Shown: one piece after another, positions 1 to 9,052 of the stretch
Position numbering within the stretch: the first letter of the stretch is position 1
Layout of the letters: each line of letters begins with the position of its first letter
Assembly: GCA_015484845.1 (NCBI GenBank)
Contig: WFUT01000155.1
Coordinates: 1-35,699, forward strand
Source: Desulfobulbaceae bacterium
GTDB lineage: Bacteria > Desulfobacterota > Desulfobulbia > Desulfobulbales > Desulfobulbaceae
Direction: 5' to 3'
Length of the DNA stretch: 35,699 nt
Notes under the pieces: model-generated
What the model was told of the DNA's origin: nothing
Seen by the model: only the letters and a program-made list of their open reading frames with translations
Databases searched by the model: none
Program-made: the position numbers and the translations under genes

Positions 1-338
1 TGTAGGAAGAGGTATTGGTCAACATCGTCTGTTCATTCCTTGTCATTGCAGCCCGGACAAGGGCGGTATTCGGCCCCTTTTTCATGCCGGGACGACCCCG
101 CGGCAGCCCGATCGTCGACCCGACCGCGGCCCCCGGTTCCATTGCGGCCGATGGTACCACAAAAGATCTTTCCCGGCACCAGGTTTTCCGTGTTCCCCGA
201 CCGCTGCATTCTCATTTTTCCCTTGTGCCGCAGCCGATCACGGCGAGTGACCTGGTCGCCGCCCTGTCGCTCACCTGATAAATTGAGGTCCCGGGCGGCC
301 GTCTATTCCCGACAACGGGGCACTGGCCGGGAAAAAAA
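1..338. other. Left-edge stretch without a recognisable gene
   Basis: No open frame here has a convincing ribosome binding site, family motif or codon pattern. The frames that exist are short, overlap on both strands and look like by-products of high GC. The stretch probably holds the end of an upstream intergenic region. I see no tRNA, repeat or terminator in it. Confidence 0.4.
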
Positions 339-366
339 TTGACAGGAGCATATTTCCGGCTAGATT
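339..366 (+). promoter_or_regulatory. Candidate sigma-70 promoter for the beta-helix gene
   Basis: A perfect -35 hexamer TTGACA (339-344) is followed after 16 nt by TAGATT (361-366), four of six matches to the -10 consensus. Transcription would start near 373, about 140 nt before the start codon at 512. Identified by eye only. Confidence 0.5.
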
Positions 367-511
367 CAGGGAACGACAACCGGTCAGCGGGACAACCGTT
401 TTCCGGTCCGGCGAGCGGGGAAAGACGACCGCGGGCCGGAGAGAACCGCGCAAGACTGTCCCCCGTGGTGTCTTGGCGCGCCAGGACTCTGCAGAGCAAC
501 AGGAGGATGAC

Positions 512-1993
512 ATGGCAGACTCTTTCTCCAGGTGGTTTATGCCCGGCGGACTTCTCCTGCTGGGCTGTTTGCTGGTGGCGCCGGCCTTCGCCGGCCCGAA
601 TGGTCCCCCGGGCGGACCGGGCTTCGATATCCGGGCCTTTCAGCAGCAGCAGAGGCGGCTGCACCAGGACCGCATGGGAGGTGTACCGCCGGAGATACTC
701 GCCGCCCAGGACACGGGCCCCATCACGATCCCTTCCCTGGAACAGGCAGCACAGAAGGCCCTTGCCATGGCCCGGGAAAAGGCCGGGCCCCTGATCGACC
801 GGACCTTTCACCGCAGTGGCAGGACCCTGGTCGTGCCGGACACCTACCGAAGCATCCAGGAGGCCATTGATGCGGCCCGGGCCGGGGACACGGTGCTGGT
901 CCGGGCCGGCACCTACTTTGAGCAGCTCGTCATGAAGGACGGGGTCCGGCTCCTCTCCGACGCCTCGAACAACGGCGACCGGATGGTGGCGGTGAAAGGC
1001 TGCCTGCTCAGGCTGCCCGGGCGGACCCTGCGGACCATCATCGACGGCTCCAGGAGCAGGCCCTCCGGCCACGGCATGATCGATTTCGTGCCAGGTGCCG
1101 GCAGGAAGACCATCATCGACGGCTTCACTATCCAGAACCTGCCGCCGCAGAACCACCACATTCCCGGCCATGCCCATGCCCTGAACGTTCGCGGCGCGAG
1201 CCCGGTCATCACGAACTGCCTGATCCGGAACAACGGCTCCACCGGCATCGGCTCGCACGTGATCTACACGGACCAGGACGCCCCCATGCCGGGGCGGGAC
1301 TTCCGTTTCGCCAACATCCGCCACCAGGCCGCGGCCGTGATCTACCACAACATCCTGCGCGGCAACCTGGGCCTGGGAATCGGCTGCAACCACTTTGCCC
1401 GGCCCTTCATCCTGGGCAACGAGGTCCTGGACAACAGCGACGAGGAGCTGGGCGGCGTCCCGACACCGGGTATCGGCAACAAGCACGGTTCCGCCGCCAC
1501 CATCATCGGCAACATCGTCCACGGCAATCCCGGCGGCGGTATCCTCTGCAAGCAGGGCGCCCCCCAGGGAAGATTTCCCGTCGACCGCAGGCCCCATCCC
1601 GATATCAGCGGCAACGTCATCTATGACAACGGCTCTGTCCGGCCCGGCATCAGTGCATCCGCCTGCGGCACCGCCAAGACACCGGTCAGGATTACCGGCA
1701 ACTCGATCTACCGTGCCGGCCTGGTGGGCATCGGCCTGAGCGACGGTTCGGTGGCCCTGGTCGACGACAACCTGGTGGTCGGCAGCAGGCAGGCAGGCAT
1801 AGCCATCAAGGGCTCCACGGTCCTGCAGCTCGACCGGAACAGGATCAGGGACACCCGTCGAGGCCCGGGGATTGCCATGGTCAATGGATCCCGCGTCCTG
1901 CAGATGAAGGGCAACATCTCCGAGGCCAACATGGGCCCACGCTTCGTGGCCGGCAGGGGCACCTTTGCCCTGCCGGCCGGCCGACGACACTAG
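512..1993 (+). CDS. Secreted right-handed beta-helix (NosD/DUF1565-like) protein
   Basis: The product is 493 residues. It opens with a Sec signal peptide whose hydrophobic core ends at APAFAG, so it is exported. After a Gly/Pro/Gln-rich linker comes the sequence expected at the start of a pectate-lyase-like coil (DTYRSIQEAIDAA, then AGDTVLVRAGTYFE), as in NosD and DUF1565 proteins. Repeated 20-25 residue rungs follow (VITNCLIRNNGSTGIGS, ISGNVIYDNG, ITGNSIYRAGLVGIGLS, LVDDNLVVGSRQAGIAI), the signature of a parallel beta-helix. I cannot see a lyase or hydrolase active site, so enzymatic activity is unproven; carbohydrate binding or a structural surface role is equally possible. The ATG at 512 was chosen because AGGAGG lies 5 nt upstream and the signal peptide then starts immediately; an open frame continues upstream to 473. 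It converges with another beta-helix gene. Confidence 0.85.
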   Translation: MADSFSRWFMPGGLLLLGCLLVAPAFAGPNGPPGGPGFDIRAFQQQQRRLHQDRMGGVPPEILAAQDTGPITIPSLEQAAQKALAMAREKAGPLIDRTFHRSGRTLVVPDTYRSIQEAIDAARAGDTVLVRAGTYFEQLVMKDGVRLLSDASNNGDRMVAVKGCLLRLPGRTLRTIIDGSRSRPSGHGMIDFVPGAGRKTIIDGFTIQNLPPQNHHIPGHAHALNVRGASPVITNCLIRNNGSTGIGSHVIYTDQDAPMPGRDFRFANIRHQAAAVIYHNILRGNLGLGIGCNHFARPFILGNEVLDNSDEELGGVPTPGIGNKHGSAATIIGNIVHGNPGGGILCKQGAPQGRFPVDRRPHPDISGNVIYDNGSVRPGISASACGTAKTPVRITGNSIYRAGLVGIGLSDGSVALVDDNLVVGSRQAGIAIKGSTVLQLDRNRIRDTRRGPGIAMVNGSRVLQMKGNISEANMGPRFVAGRGTFALPAGRRH

Positions 1994-1995
1994 AC

Positions 1996-2100
1996 CCGGC
2001 CACCCCCGGGGAGCGTGGCCGGACCCTGTTCGGCCACGGTCCTGCCGGTTACATGATGACAACGCCTTACCACCGGTTACTTTCGTTTTTGTAACCGGCA
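1996..2100. terminator. Hairpin-rich gap between two convergent genes
   Basis: The gap between the two convergent stop codons holds an 8-bp perfect stem (1996-2003 with 2015-2022). A second structure follows in which 2091-2100 can pair either with 2043-2052 (10 bp) or with the nearer 2073-2080 (8 bp, T-rich loop). Neither hairpin is followed by a clean T-run, so this is a plausible but non-canonical bidirectional terminator. Confidence 0.4.
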
Positions 2101-2139
2101 ACAGCCCTGCCGCCGGGCAGGCTGGCCCGGCACAGCTCC

Positions 2140-3978
2140 CTACAGCAGCAGGTGGTACACCCCGGTGATCACCCGGAAGTCGGCCGGGGGCCGGGGCGGC
2201 GATGTCCGCGAGTAGGAGGAGTGGCTGTCCTGGCCCGAGACCTGCTGCCAGCCGGCGAAATCCGTTCCCGCATTATTCCAGACGTTCCAGAGAAACGGGA
2301 GCGCTGCTCCGTCGTGGTAGACGTTGTAGTCGATGTTGTGCCCCGTGGTCGCGCCCGGCTGCACGTAGAAAAGGTTCTGCCCCGGCCCGGCCTGGATCGT
2401 GTTGGAGGTCACGGTGCAATTGGCGGCGGTGTGCGCGGCATTCACCGGGAAAAAGACGACCTGGGCGGTGAGCCAGGAGGCGACGCCGTTATAGAACAAC
2501 CGGTTGCCGGTGATGACGTGGCCGGCCGAAGAGACATCGATGCCGCCGTTACTGTTGCCGACCACCAGGTTGTTTTCTATGGTCATTGCGCCGCTACCCT
2601 GGTCGACCATGATGCCGGCGCTGCGCAGCCGCACCGAACCGCCGTCGCGGATGGCGTTGCCACGGATCACGTTGCCGGTCCCGGAGAAGAGGGTATAGAT
2701 GCCGGCCGAGTCATAGACCAGTTGGTTTGCATCCTGTATGGTGTTGTTCTCGATGAGATTTCCCGTAACCAGGGAGGGTGACGACTGCCCTCCTCCATCC
2801 GTTGACAGGCTGATGCCGCCCGCACCCGGGCGATCAAAGGTATTGCCGGAGATAACATTGTCCCGGGCCGGGTTTCCCCAGGCATAGATGGTCAGGCCGC
2901 CACCCAGCACCGTGTCCACCCGGCAGTTCTCCACCCTGCTGCTGCTCGAGCTGAGCAGCAGGATACCGGTCTGGTGCCCCAGCAGACCGCTGCCGAAGAC
3001 CTCTGCCCCGCTGACGGTCACCCCCGCCGAGTTGTTCAGGAGGATCCCCACTCCGCCCGCTCCCCTGACCTTCAGGTCACGGATGACAAGGTCATTCTTG
3101 CCGTTGGTATTGATACCGGTGGCAAAGGTACTCGCCTCCACCGGGATTCCGTTGGGATCGACATCGGAAAAGAGGTAGAGCGTGCCCCCGTCCCAGTACC
3201 AGTGGCCGGGTGCTGTCAACCCGTCCGTGGTGGCGGTGATGGTCGGCTTGCCAAGCGAGGAGGCCCACTGCTGTTCCCTGCCGGAGGTGGCGAGCTGGCG
3301 GACCCAGACATCGACACCAGGATCTATCCTGTCACGGTAGCGGCTGATACCTGAGACCGTGTATTGCGTCCGGGAGGTCACCCAGAGATTGGTATAGGGG
3401 CCCAGCTGCAGGAGTATGGCGCCGGCGGCAAGGGTCGCGGGTACGGGCGAATCGAACCGGAGGGTCGTTATCTCCGGCACGGGTTTTCCCTTGTACAGAA
3501 GAACTCCCGGATCAGAGGGCCACGAAGCCGAATAGAGATTGCCTCCCAGGGCCGTCCAGTTGGAGACCCGGGCCATGGCATCGATCAGCGGCAGATCGCC
3601 GGTGGCATAGGCCCCGAAGACAATGGGGCTGCCGGCTGTACCGGACGAAGGAACTATCAGGGCCTGGTGCCAGACCCCGCCACGCCTGAACAAAACCTGG
3701 TCACCGGCGGCAAGGTTTGCGGAATTGACACGGCCGATGGTCTGCCAGCACTCGCCGCTGCCAAGCTGGGAATCATATATTCCGGTGTTCGAGTCAAGGC
3801 CATTGAGATCATCGACACAGTAGGTGGCCGCCAGGCCGGCAGTTCCGCAGATGGCACAGAGCGCAATGGCCAGCAGCAGCACGCCGCCGGCATGTCGCCA
3901 TCCGCCGACTCGCCGGAACATCCCGACACTGCTGCCACGGCTCTTCCACTCCATGTTACGCTGAACAGGCACTATCAT
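2140..3978 (-). CDS. Secreted right-handed parallel beta-helix repeat protein
   Basis: The product is 612 residues. The signal peptide has an unusually long basic N-region and a core ending near GTAGLAA. The mature N-terminus (TYCVDDLNGLDSNTG, then ECWQTIGRVNSANLAAGDQVLFRRGGVW) is typical of secreted beta-helix proteins annotated as right-handed parallel beta-helix repeat-containing. Rungs such as VTVSGAEVFGSGLLG, VENCRVDTVLGGGLTIY, VISGNTFDRPGAGGISL and MTIENNLVVGNSNGGIDV fill the middle and C-terminal half. No catalytic residues can be assigned from sequence alone. I start at the ATG at 3978 because GGAGA lies 8 nt upstream; an in-frame start at 4050 lacks a good ribosome binding site. Its paralogue-like neighbour at 512-1993 is on the opposite strand, so the two are not one operon. 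Confidence 0.82.
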   Translation of the reverse strand: MIVPVQRNMEWKSRGSSVGMFRRVGGWRHAGGVLLLAIALCAICGTAGLAATYCVDDLNGLDSNTGIYDSQLGSGECWQTIGRVNSANLAAGDQVLFRRGGVWHQALIVPSSGTAGSPIVFGAYATGDLPLIDAMARVSNWTALGGNLYSASWPSDPGVLLYKGKPVPEITTLRFDSPVPATLAAGAILLQLGPYTNLWVTSRTQYTVSGISRYRDRIDPGVDVWVRQLATSGREQQWASSLGKPTITATTDGLTAPGHWYWDGGTLYLFSDVDPNGIPVEASTFATGINTNGKNDLVIRDLKVRGAGGVGILLNNSAGVTVSGAEVFGSGLLGHQTGILLLSSSSSRVENCRVDTVLGGGLTIYAWGNPARDNVISGNTFDRPGAGGISLSTDGGGQSSPSLVTGNLIENNTIQDANQLVYDSAGIYTLFSGTGNVIRGNAIRDGGSVRLRSAGIMVDQGSGAMTIENNLVVGNSNGGIDVSSAGHVITGNRLFYNGVASWLTAQVVFFPVNAAHTAANCTVTSNTIQAGPGQNLFYVQPGATTGHNIDYNVYHDGAALPFLWNVWNNAGTDFAGWQQVSGQDSHSSYSRTSPPRPPADFRVITGVYHLLL

Positions 3979-4444
3979 AGGATCTTTCTCCAGGAGGGGG
4001 GTGAGGGTTGAATACTGTTGCCCTGCCGCAACACAGGACGTCAGGCTCATGGGTTGCTGATACCTTTGCCTGCAGGATTATTCCCGACAACAGCCGGGAT
4101 GTCCCGTAAACAAGTATACCCCATGCCGTTATCACCGGAAAGTGTCCGGTACAAAGATCTCTGCGCCTCTCCCCTGAAAAACTTGCAACAATCATGCAAA
4201 CACCGCTCAAGGCCATCTTCCGGGAGGCAGGCGAGGGTTGACAGGAAGCGATTCCCGCCACGCGGAGGCAATAACCATTCATCCTTCTGCACTGCAACTG
4301 GTCACCGGCCAGCCTTCAACCAGCCGCCGGGCCCGGCAAACAGAACAGAACGCAAAAACAGCAAGATATATAGACAATCGCTGAAATACCCATCGCAGGC
4401 GTAGATCAATCCGACACCTGGCCCCCTGTCTTCCGGTTACCGAT
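3979..4444. other. Intergenic stretch, no supported gene
   Basis: This roughly 470-nt stretch lies between the start of the leftward beta-helix gene and the terminator of the cytochrome operon. It should carry the leftward promoter and leader of the beta-helix gene. I could not find a pair of hexamers good enough to name. Short frames on both strands overlap each other and have no family motif. Confidence 0.4.
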
Positions 4445-4483
4445 AAAAAAAGGGCGGTTCCGCAGCTGGCTGCGGAACCGCCC
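4445..4483 (-). terminator. Strong intrinsic terminator of the cytochrome operon
   Basis: A perfect 15-bp inverted repeat (4452-4466 with 4469-4483) is followed on the minus strand by seven T residues (A-run 4445-4451 on the plus strand). It lies about 30 nt past the stop codon of the last cytochrome gene and is the best terminator in the window. Confidence 0.92.
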
Positions 4484-4511
4484 CGTCTGGGCCGGAACAG
4501 TGATCCCGGGT

Positions 4512-5495
4512 TTACTTCTTCCTGTTCACAGGCAGGTTATGCGGATCCTTGTGGCAGGTGAGACAGTTGGGGAACCGCTTGTGCAGGGCCTTGCTGTGCG
4601 GCAGGCCGTGGCACTGCTGGCACTTGGGAATCTGGCCGTGCTTGACGTGACAGGTTGCACAGTGGAGCTCGCTGTGCTTGGTATGGTTGGTCTGCAGGTG
4701 CTTGTACTCGGTGGTATGGCAGGAACCGCAGATCTTGTTGGCCGTGTCCTCCGGGTACTTCTTGATCCTCTTTGCAGAGTGCGGCGAGTGGCAGACCAGG
4801 CAATCCTTGAAGACCATGCCCTCGACATGGGGCTCGTGGCAGTCAAGGCAGCTCGGGATGTAGCCGTGCTTGTCGGCATGGCAGCCCTGGCAGTTGACCT
4901 CGACGTTGTGCTTGGTCGGATACTTGGCAAACTCGGTACCCTCCTTCAGGTGACACACCGCGCAGGAGACCACCGGCTTGCCGTTCTTGCCCTTGATCTT
5001 CTTCTCCACCTGGGCAAAGGGGATGTTCAGCGGCGAATGCGGGTTCTGATGGCACTGCAGGCAGTGGGGAAAGGCCGCGCCGTGCTTGAGCCCGTGGCAG
5101 CGCTGGCACTTGGGCATGATCTTCTCATAGTTCTTCTTGAGCGGATTGTAGACGTGGAACTGCGTATGGCAATTCTTGCAGTCGAACCGGTGCTTGCTCT
5201 TGCTCTTCTTCAGGGCAGTAAACTGGCTGACATGGCAGCGGCCGCAATCAACAGGCTTCAGCGGCGGCGGCGTCTTCTCGTAAAGGGCCACTCCGGCCGG
5301 CTCGGGCACGGCCTTCTTCTCGGCAGCGGCCGCCGGGGCCGCGCTCTTGGTGGTCGTGCCGGCAGAGGCGGTGACCGTCTTGCCGACCTTGGCTTCAGTC
5401 TTCTTGTCCGTGGCCTGCTGGTTGGCACAGGCCACGAACAGGAAGGAAGAGGCCAGAACCGCGATGAACGCCATTCCTTTCGACTTGATCTTCAT
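4512..5495 (-). CDS. Dodecahaem c-type cytochrome, lipoprotein
   Basis: The product is 327 residues with twelve CxxCH haem-attachment motifs: CGRCH, CKNCH, CQRCH, CLQCH, CAVCH, CQGCH, CLDCH, CLVCH, CGSCH, CATCH, CQQCH and CLTCH. The N-terminus is a lipoprotein signal (hydrophobic core then LFVAC), with Ala after the Cys, which fits outer-membrane sorting. About 45 residues rich in Ala, Lys and Thr follow as a tether before the first haem. It is a clear paralogue of the upstream gene, sharing the HGYIPSC, FKDC..CH and KDPHNL-type segments in the same order. The stop codon of that gene is only 23 nt away, so the two are one operon. A likely role is electron transfer across or at the outer membrane, but the partner and terminal acceptor are not visible. 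GGAGG lies about 10 nt before the ATG at 5495. Confidence 0.93.
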   Translation of the reverse strand: MKIKSKGMAFIAVLASSFLFVACANQQATDKKTEAKVGKTVTASAGTTTKSAAPAAAAEKKAVPEPAGVALYEKTPPPLKPVDCGRCHVSQFTALKKSKSKHRFDCKNCHTQFHVYNPLKKNYEKIMPKCQRCHGLKHGAAFPHCLQCHQNPHSPLNIPFAQVEKKIKGKNGKPVVSCAVCHLKEGTEFAKYPTKHNVEVNCQGCHADKHGYIPSCLDCHEPHVEGMVFKDCLVCHSPHSAKRIKKYPEDTANKICGSCHTTEYKHLQTNHTKHSELHCATCHVKHGQIPKCQQCHGLPHSKALHKRFPNCLTCHKDPHNLPVNRKK

Positions 5496-5518
5496 CTCTT
5501 TTTCCCCTCCTAATCCTG

Positions 5519-6322
5519 TTATTTGGTTAAATTATGCGGATCGACATGGCAGGCAAGGCATCCCTTGAAGTTCTTGATCAGGCGCTTGGGATGGGGCACT
5601 CCGTGGCAGTCCTGGCAGGCAGGAATGTAGCCATGCTTCTTCTTGTGGCAGAAGACGCAGTGGAGCTTGGCGTGCTTGGTATGGCCCGACTCCAGCAGCT
5701 TGCGGATTTTGCCGTGGCAGGCGCCGCAGTTCTTGTTGGGGACGTTGGGGCCATAGGCCACGTTGAGCGGCTGGTGCACGCGGTGACAGGAGACACAGTC
5801 CTTGAACGTCTGCCCCTTGCGGTGCGGCTTGTGGCACTTCAGGCAACTGGGGATGTAGCCGTGCTTAAAGTGACAGAAGGAGCAGTCGACCTTGGCATGG
5901 GCGCTGGGGTTCTGGTTGACCTCCTTGACCTGCTCGGCGTGACAGGTCTTGCAGACCGGTTTGACCTTCCTGTTCTTGGGAAAGGTTATCTTCAGGGGAG
6001 TGTGGGGATTGCGGTGGCAGTCGAGGCAGTTTTTCACCTCAAAGTGGGGTTCCCCCTCGTGGCACTTGGAACACTTGGGAATCATCTTGTCCACGGGGGT
6101 CGCCGGCGGATGACCGGCATCGTGACAGTCGAGACATGTTACTTCGGTCCTGTGCTTGCCGCCTGCCTCCTGGTTCTGGTGCACGACCTTGGGATGGCAC
6201 TTCACACAGTCGCTGAGCTGCAACTGCGCGTCAGGAGCCTTCTGCGCGGCGCCGGCGGTTCCCCATGGAGCCATCAGCCCGATGGCCAGCGACAGGGCCG
6301 CGGCAAAGACAAACGTTTTCAT
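5519..6322 (-). CDS. Dodecahaem c-type cytochrome, soluble exported form
   Basis: The product is 267 residues, again with twelve CxxCH motifs (CVKCH, CLDCH, CSKCH, CLDCH, CKTCH, CSFCH, CLKCH, CVSCH, CGACH, CVFCH, CQDCH, CLACH). It has a conventional cleavable signal peptide (core then GTAGAAQ) and no lipobox Cys, so it should be periplasmic or extracellular. Extra His residues between motifs (HGYIPSC, GHTKHAKLHC) can supply distal ligands, as in multihaem cytochrome c3-type chains. The ATG at 6322 has GGAGGG about 7 nt upstream; an in-frame upstream extension to 6382 lacks a signal-peptide-like start. It is first of the two-gene operon. The family is recognisable only as multihaem cytochrome c; a specific role such as extracellular electron transfer is inference. 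Confidence 0.92.
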   Translation of the reverse strand: MKTFVFAAALSLAIGLMAPWGTAGAAQKAPDAQLQLSDCVKCHPKVVHQNQEAGGKHRTEVTCLDCHDAGHPPATPVDKMIPKCSKCHEGEPHFEVKNCLDCHRNPHTPLKITFPKNRKVKPVCKTCHAEQVKEVNQNPSAHAKVDCSFCHFKHGYIPSCLKCHKPHRKGQTFKDCVSCHRVHQPLNVAYGPNVPNKNCGACHGKIRKLLESGHTKHAKLHCVFCHKKKHGYIPACQDCHGVPHPKRLIKNFKGCLACHVDPHNLTK

Positions 6323-6860
6323 AACATATCCCTCCATCTCTCTTGAAAATGTTTCTGACAGTCCCGGGTCGCTCCTTTTCATCTTCCCGGGACGTGGTTT
6401 CTCCCTGCAGGGTATCCATCATGCCGCAACGCCGGCTCCATGCCGCCACCGGGGCGGAAAGCCATGGTGACGGGAGCAGCAAGCCGCCGTCCTTGCGCCG
6501 CGGGCGACCATTTTCACAACCAGCAATGAAAACAGGCAACAGCTCCCCCGGCGCCCTGCGCCATTTTCGGACAAAGGCGCCAACAAAATTTTCCGGCGGA
6601 AAATTCAGCCCTTTCCCATCCGGAACCCGTGCACCTGCCACCGGACGTCACAAAAATATTCTCTATTCAAAACCACCAGTTCCTCAAAGTCAAGAGGCGT
6701 TTGCCCCAACCTTTCTCATTTTCGCGTCAAATCAGCCCCAACCAGGTCTTTTTTTCCTGCCGGCCAATGGCCTTGCCACGGAACGACGTCCCCGGAAGCA
6801 CACTTTCGCCGGTCCCTTTTTCCCCTCTGCCCCCGGGCAGCCCTTCCCTCTCTTTCCTCC
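6323..6860. other. Divergent intergenic stretch upstream of the cytochromes
   Basis: About 540 nt lie between the leftward cytochrome operon and the rightward ilvB promoter. No frame has a convincing start or motif. On the minus strand TTGACT (6688-6693 complement) and TGAATA (6664-6669 complement), 18 nt apart, form a weak candidate promoter for the cytochromes with a leader of more than 300 nt. I would not rely on it without transcript data. Confidence 0.3.
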
Positions 6861-6889
6861 TTGACAGCAAGTATTATCAATTATATATT
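6861..6889 (+). promoter_or_regulatory. Near-consensus sigma-70 promoter for ilvBH
   Basis: Perfect TTGACA (6861-6866), a 17-nt spacer and TATATT (6884-6889) stand out in a locally AT-rich patch inside GC-rich DNA. The start of transcription would be near 6896, leaving a leader of about 350 nt before the ilvB start codon at 7248. Confidence 0.75.
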
Positions 6890-7030
6890 CCGATGTTATT
6901 CTCCCATTCCGAGCGTGACCATGCTCCCGGCGCCGGTCACCCGGCGGGAGAACCCGCAGGCCGCCGCAGCCGGTTCCCTGATCGGGCCCGGCAGGCGGAC
7001 CGGGCGCGGCGGCCTGCGAATTTCAGAAGT

Positions 7031-7144
7031 ATGCCCGGGGCGCCGGGAAACGAACAGGCAGATGCAGCCAGCACGGGGTCAGCAGGATATCGCCGGGGGC
7101 GGCTGACACTCATCGTCTTGCTTCCCCTGCCCTCTGTTCTCTGA
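7031..7144 (+). CDS. Possible Leu/Ile/Val-rich leader peptide before ilvB
   Basis: A 37-codon frame inside the ilvB leader ends about 100 nt before ilvB. Its last 13 codons (7103-7141) read [13 protein letters not shown], nine of them Leu, Ile or Val, followed by TGA. That is the composition expected of an attenuator peptide for a branched-chain amino acid operon, where scarce charged tRNAs stall the ribosome. Weak points: the ATG at 7031 has no good ribosome binding site, the real start could be further in, and the hairpin downstream (7154-7159 with 7166-7171) has no T-run, so a classical transcription attenuator is not evident. The match could be chance in a GC-rich frame. Confidence 0.35.
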   Translation: MPGAPGNEQADAASTGSAGYRRGRLTLIVLLPLPSVL

Positions 7145-7247
7145 ACCAGCATGGCAGGACCGGATTCCTGCTCCCAGCCTCAACGACATTGTACCAGGCT
7201 CAGCACGGAGTCGAACAGGTGTCAAACCGAAAAAAGGATATATCCAG

Positions 7248-8948
7248 ATGAGTAAAATGACAGGTGCGCAGGCAATCGTCAAATGTCTGCAGGAAGAAGG
7301 CGTCAACACGATTTTCGGTTTTCCGGGTGGTGCGGTCATCGATCTCTATGACGAGCTGCTCGACTCGGATATCAAACATGTCCTCGTCCGGCACGAGCAG
7401 GGCGCCGTCCATGCCGCCGACGGCTATGCCCGGGCCACGGGCAAGACCGGCGTCGCGCTGCTGACCTCGGGCCCCGGGGCCACCAACGGCGTGACCGGCA
7501 TTGCCACTGCCTACATGGATTCCATCCCCATCGTCGTCTTCACCGGCCAGGTGCCCAGGGCCCTGATTGGCAACGATGCCTTCCAGGAGGTCGATATCGT
7601 CGGCATCACCCGTCCCTGCACCAAGCACAACTACCTGGTCAGCGACCCCGACGACCTGGTGCCCATCATCCGCGAGGCCTTCTACATCGCCTCTTCCGGC
7701 CGGCCGGGCCCGGTCCTCATCGACCTGCCCAAGGACGTGGTGGCCGCCACCATCAGGTTCCCTGAAAAGAAAAAGGTGCGGATGCAGACCTACCAGCCCA
7801 ACTACGAGCCCCACCCGGGCCAGGTGGACAAGGCCTGCCGCGCCATTGCCAAGGCCAAGCGGCCGGTTCTTTACATCGGCGGCGGTGTCATCCTCTCCGA
7901 TGCGCACAAGGAACTGACCGAACTGGCCGAGAAGACCACGATCCCGGTGACCATGACCCTGATGGGCCTGGGCGGCTTTCCCGGAACCAACCCCCTGTCC
8001 ATGGGCATGCTCGGCATGCACGGCAGCTATGCCTCCAACATGGCGGTGGCGAAAAGCGACCTGCTCATTGCCGTGGGCGCCCGCTTCGACGACCGGATCA
8101 CCGGCCGCCTCGATGCCTTTGCCCCCCATGCCAAGATCATCCATATCGACATCGATCCAACCTCGATCAGCAAGAACGTCGAGGTCGACATCCCCATTGT
8201 CGCCGACTGCAAGCTCGCCCTGCGCGCCATGAACAGCTGGTTCGACGACTGGGCCGAGTTCGATGCCCGGGCCTTTGCCGACAAGCACCAGCCCTGGCTG
8301 GAGCAGATCAAGGAGTGGAACGAAAAGCACCCCCTGACCTACCAGCAGGAGGGCGACGTCATCAAGCCGCAGTACGTGATCGAGAAACTGGGTGAACTGA
8401 CCGGCGGCGATGCCATCATCACCACCGAGGTCGGGCAGAACCAGATGTGGACCGCCCAGTTCTACAAGTTCAACAAGCCACGCCACCTGCTCACCTCCGG
8501 CGGCCTGGGCACCATGGGCTACGGCCTGCCCGCAGCCATCGGCGCCAAGCTGGCCTTCCCCGACGCCATGGTCATCGACGTGGCCGGCGATGGCTCCATC
8601 CAGATGAACATCCAGGAACTGGCCACGGCCAAGCAGTATGGCGCCAATGTCAAGGTCGTCATCCTCAACAACAACTACCTGGGCATGGTCCGCCAGTGGC
8701 AGGAGCTGTTCTACAACCGCCGCTATTCCGCCACCGTCATGGAAGTGACCCCGGACTTTGTCGAGCTGGCCAAGGCCTATGGCGCCGCCGGCCTGCGCGC
8801 CAAGACCAGGGACGAGGTGGAGGCGGTGCTCAAGGAAGGACTGGCCACGGACAACGTGGTGATCATGGACTTTGCCATCAGCAGGGAAGAGGGCGTCTTC
8901 CCCATGGTCCCGGCCGGTAAGGCAACCACCGAGATGCTGCTGGTCTGA
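7248..8948 (+). CDS. ilvB: Acetolactate synthase, large (catalytic) subunit
   Basis: The 566-residue product has the standard length for the biosynthetic enzyme. It joins two pyruvates, or pyruvate and 2-oxobutyrate, in the first common step of valine, leucine and isoleucine synthesis, using thiamine diphosphate and FAD in the cytoplasm. Visible marks include the cofactor-activating Glu50 in [20 protein letters not shown], the SGPGATN loop, and the thiamine-diphosphate/metal motif that begins GDGSIQMN near residue 447 and ends in NN about 25 residues later. The ATG at 7248 has AAGGA about 9 nt upstream. The regulatory subunit gene follows 104 nt downstream and the pair ends at a terminator at 9591. 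The sequence is ordinary throughout, with no truncation or odd substitution. Confidence 0.97.
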   Translation: MSKMTGAQAIVKCLQEEGVNTIFGFPGGAVIDLYDELLDSDIKHVLVRHEQGAVHAADGYARATGKTGVALLTSGPGATNGVTGIATAYMDSIPIVVFTGQVPRALIGNDAFQEVDIVGITRPCTKHNYLVSDPDDLVPIIREAFYIASSGRPGPVLIDLPKDVVAATIRFPEKKKVRMQTYQPNYEPHPGQVDKACRAIAKAKRPVLYIGGGVILSDAHKELTELAEKTTIPVTMTLMGLGGFPGTNPLSMGMLGMHGSYASNMAVAKSDLLIAVGARFDDRITGRLDAFAPHAKIIHIDIDPTSISKNVEVDIPIVADCKLALRAMNSWFDDWAEFDARAFADKHQPWLEQIKEWNEKHPLTYQQEGDVIKPQYVIEKLGELTGGDAIITTEVGQNQMWTAQFYKFNKPRHLLTSGGLGTMGYGLPAAIGAKLAFPDAMVIDVAGDGSIQMNIQELATAKQYGANVKVVILNNNYLGMVRQWQELFYNRRYSATVMEVTPDFVELAKAYGAAGLRAKTRDEVEAVLKEGLATDNVVIMDFAISREEGVFPMVPAGKATTEMLLV

Positions 8949-9052
8949 GGCCGCGCCAGGCATCCGCCCGGAAACAACCGCCGCGGCAGGATGTCGCAGG
9001 TGCGGCACAGTGACGCAACAGGATTGAAAACAAGCCCCTACAGGATCGAGCA

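Noticed and set aside
212-2101. 629-codon minus-strand open frame
   Set aside because: Antisense to the first beta-helix gene, which has a signal peptide, ribosome binding site and promoter.
7145-7247. T-box or classical transcription attenuator before ilvB
   Set aside because: No T-box consensus and no hairpin followed by a T-run was found; only a 6-bp stem at 7154-7171 and a 5-bp stem further on.
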